Positions 62,987 through 64,000 of a DNA stretch of 64,000 nt are shown piece by piece. The number at the start of each line of letters is the position of its first letter. The first letter of the stretch is position 1. The stretch comes from Myxococcota bacterium (lineage in GTDB: Bacteria; Myxococcota_A; UBA9160; UBA6930), in assembly GCA_028277885.1 (NCBI GenBank), contig JANQFK010000046.1, positions 62,001-126,000 on the forward strand, read 5' to 3'. The translations under genes and the position numbers were made by a program. The notes beneath the pieces were generated by a model that was not told the DNA's origin, ran no database searches, and saw only the letters and a list, made by a program, of their open reading frames with translations.

Positions 62987-63223
62987 CTAAGCGCTCCGCG
63001 CCTCCTCGATCGGGGCGTGGCGGACGCGCCGCGGACCGGGGAAGTAGTCGTCGCGCAGCTCCCAGGGCACGCCCAGTGCCGAGAGGATCTTGCGCTTGGT
63101 GGCCTGGCGGCAGGCCTCGCCCTTCTCCACGGCGTGGACGGTGCGCGCCGCCACCTGGGCGCGCTCGGCGAGCTCGTTCTGGGTCCAGCCGCGCGCCTGC
63201 CGCGCGGCGCGGATGCGGTTCAT
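62987..63223 (-). CDS. XRE-family helix-turn-helix protein
   Basis: A 78-residue protein. IRAARQARGWTQNELAERAQVAARTVHAVEKGEACRQAT (two blocks) is a Cro/CI-type HTH, with later LSALGVPWELRDDYF as an after-HTH cap. The basic tail ends ARSA. It may be a single-domain regulator or the antitoxin half of a lost pair; no toxin gene is adjacent. An ATG start at 63223, preceded by a 144-base gap to the anti-sigma gene. Confidence 0.75.
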   Translation of the reverse strand: MNRIRAARQARGWTQNELAERAQVAARTVHAVEKGEACRQATKRKILSALGVPWELRDDYFPGPRRVRHAPIEEARSA

Positions 63224-63368
63224 CGGGGCCTCGGGAAGGTATCCATCGAAGAGACGATGGTAGCGCCGAGACCGGCGTCAGGCACCGACAGCAAGGCCCC
63301 ACGCTGGGGAAGACCCGCAGCCGGCCGGGCCCGGAGCCCGGGCTCAAGATGCTGGATTCATTGGGTTT

Positions 63369-63785
63369 TCAGCGCCAGCCCGAGAGCCCCGGGCCGCCCG
63401 GCAGGACGGACGCCAGGCTCTGATAGGTGTGGGGCTCCTTCACCACGGGCTCCCAGTCGCCGACCGCGATCACCAGTGCGACGAGGACGGCCCCGGCGAG
63501 GGCGCCCACGGCCTGGAGACCCAGCCGCTCCGCCCAGGCGGTCTGGGGTCGCCCGGCCCAGCGGGCGAGCCCGGCGAGCCGCACGTCGGCGTCGCGGGCC
63601 GGTGCCAGGGGGACGAGGGAGAGCGGCAGCCGCCGCAGCAGGGCCTCGGCGGACTCGAGCTCCTCGAGCGACCGCGCGCAGCGGCGGCACTCCTCGGCAT
63701 GGGCGCGGACCGCGGACTCCTCGGGCGCGGGAAGGGTGCCGTCCAGCACCGCGGGCAGCAGCCGGCTCGCTGCGCGATGCCTCAT
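63369..63785 (-). CDS. Anti-sigma factor with zinc-finger (zf-HC2) domain
   Basis: A 138-residue protein. HAEECRRC near residues 29-36 is the HxxxCxxC zinc site of ZAS anti-sigma factors. One TM segment spans about 90-108 (AVGALAGAVLVALVIAVG), placing the ZAS domain in the cytosol and a short tail outside. ATG overlaps the sigma-factor stop by four bases. It should sequester the adjacent sigma factor until a periplasmic signal. Confidence 0.8.
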   Translation of the reverse strand: MRHRAASRLLPAVLDGTLPAPEESAVRAHAEECRRCARSLEELESAEALLRRLPLSLVPLAPARDADVRLAGLARWAGRPQTAWAERLGLQAVGALAGAVLVALVIAVGDWEPVVKEPHTYQSLASVLPGGPGLSGWR

Positions 63786-64000
63786 CGCGGCCTCCGACCG
63801 AGCTCGCGCAGCAGCGGGCGCATGGCGGTCACCAGCTCCTTGCGGCCGCGGCGCAGCCAGGTGCCCACCGTCGCCAGGGGCACGCCCTCCTGCTCGGCGA
63901 TCTCGGTGTTGGTGAGGCCGTGATGGATGCGCAGCACCAGCGCCCGGCGGTGCTGCGGCTTCACGTCGAGCAGCGCGCTCGCGATGGCGGCCAGCATCTC
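63782..64000 (-). CDS. RNA polymerase sigma-70 family (ECF) factor, C-terminal region 4 only
   Basis: At least 72 residues at the window edge; the N-terminal part is outside. ALLDVKPQHRRALVLRIHHGLTNTEIAEQEGVPLATVGTWLRRGRKEL (two blocks) is region 4.2, the -35-binding HTH of an ECF sigma factor. It is coupled with the anti-sigma gene (ATGA overlap), the standard ECF operon order. Confidence 0.85.
   Translation of the reverse strand, partial: EMLAAIASALLDVKPQHRRALVLRIHHGLTNTEIAEQEGVPLATVGTWLRRGRKELVTAMRPLLRELGRRPR

Noticed and set aside
62987-63223. XRE protein as half of a toxin-antitoxin pair
   Set aside because: No small partner frame overlaps or adjoins it on the same strand; flanks are a receptor remnant and an anti-sigma gene.

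Overview
The window is very GC-rich chromosomal DNA (by eye around 70 % G+C) with short intergenic gaps, many 1-4 base stop/start overlaps and frequent GTG starts. A lauroyl-type lipid A acyltransferase, a TolC-type outer membrane protein, a TonB-receptor remnant and an encoded CCA on the only tRNA point to a Gram-negative bacterium. Three wax-ester synthase/DGAT genes, the FrdC-like succinate dehydrogenase, a CsgA-like SDR and paired sulfatases recall soil or aquatic 'deltaproteobacterial' lineages (Myxococcota/Binatota-like). That placement is inference; there is no marker gene.

Layout. 1-5 kb: DUF3604 lipoprotein and ATC-hydrolase family protein (minus), HNH nuclease and YheU (plus). 3.5-6.6 kb: two coupled sulfatases. 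6.6-7.7 kb: a GAF plus TIR-like protein. 7.9-16.2 kb: amidohydrolase, DoxX, penicillin-acylase lipoprotein, VOC protein, lipase-like lipoprotein, RCK potassium channel. 16.2-18.3 kb: NAD(P)-binding protein and methyltransferase. 18.4-23.3 kb: WS/DGAT followed by a complete three-gene succinate dehydrogenase/fumarate reductase. 23.4-36 kb: a cluster that looks like a light/photo-oxidative stress island: a MerR regulator, a photolyase-like protein with permuted domain order, an Fe-S (6-4)-type photolyase, two tiny membrane proteins, FtsH, CsgA-like SDR, HiPIP and three coupled genes including two flavoproteins. 36.3-39.2 kb: two tandem WS/DGATs. 39.5-41.1 kb: a lower-GC gene encoding a TIR-like domain, a PAS domain and an unassigned C-terminal region, ending inside a MITE-like element. 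41.4-43.4 kb: a spermidine-dehydrogenase-like Tat flavoprotein. 43.6-48.9 kb: HPF-like protein and a type I secretion/export trio (ABC, HlyD, TolC). 49-55.4 kb: iron alcohol dehydrogenase, two TetR regulators each with a palindromic operator, methyltransferase, SDR, ABC-F. 55.7-61.9 kb: polytopic membrane protein, B12/radical SAM enzyme, membrane protein, esterase, LpxL-like acyltransferase. 61.9-64 kb: tRNA-Arg, a decayed TonB receptor, an XRE regulator, and an anti-sigma/sigma pair at the edge.

Most interesting signals. (i) Two unlinked genes couple a TIR/nucleoside-deoxyribosyltransferase-like domain to a small-molecule sensor domain (GAF in one, PAS in the other), and both carry nearly the same 14-base palindrome about 70 bases before the start codon. 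This looks like a co-regulated, possibly undescribed signalling or defence pair. (ii) Two promoters, one before the FtsH operon and one between the methyltransferase and the WS/DGAT-succinate dehydrogenase operon, carry TnnACA repeats spaced exactly 11 bases, the layout known for CarH-type light-responsive MerR operators. The MerR protein encoded between them lacks recognisable B12 ligands. (iii) A photolyase-like protein has its FAD domain first and its alpha/beta domain last, with four cysteines placed as in Fe-S photolyases.

Genome decay is also visible: a TonB receptor lacking its middle, a frameshifted TrkA-N fragment, a truncated VTT-domain gene, a frameshifted PDZ gene, and a dispersed intergenic repeat abutting several of these.
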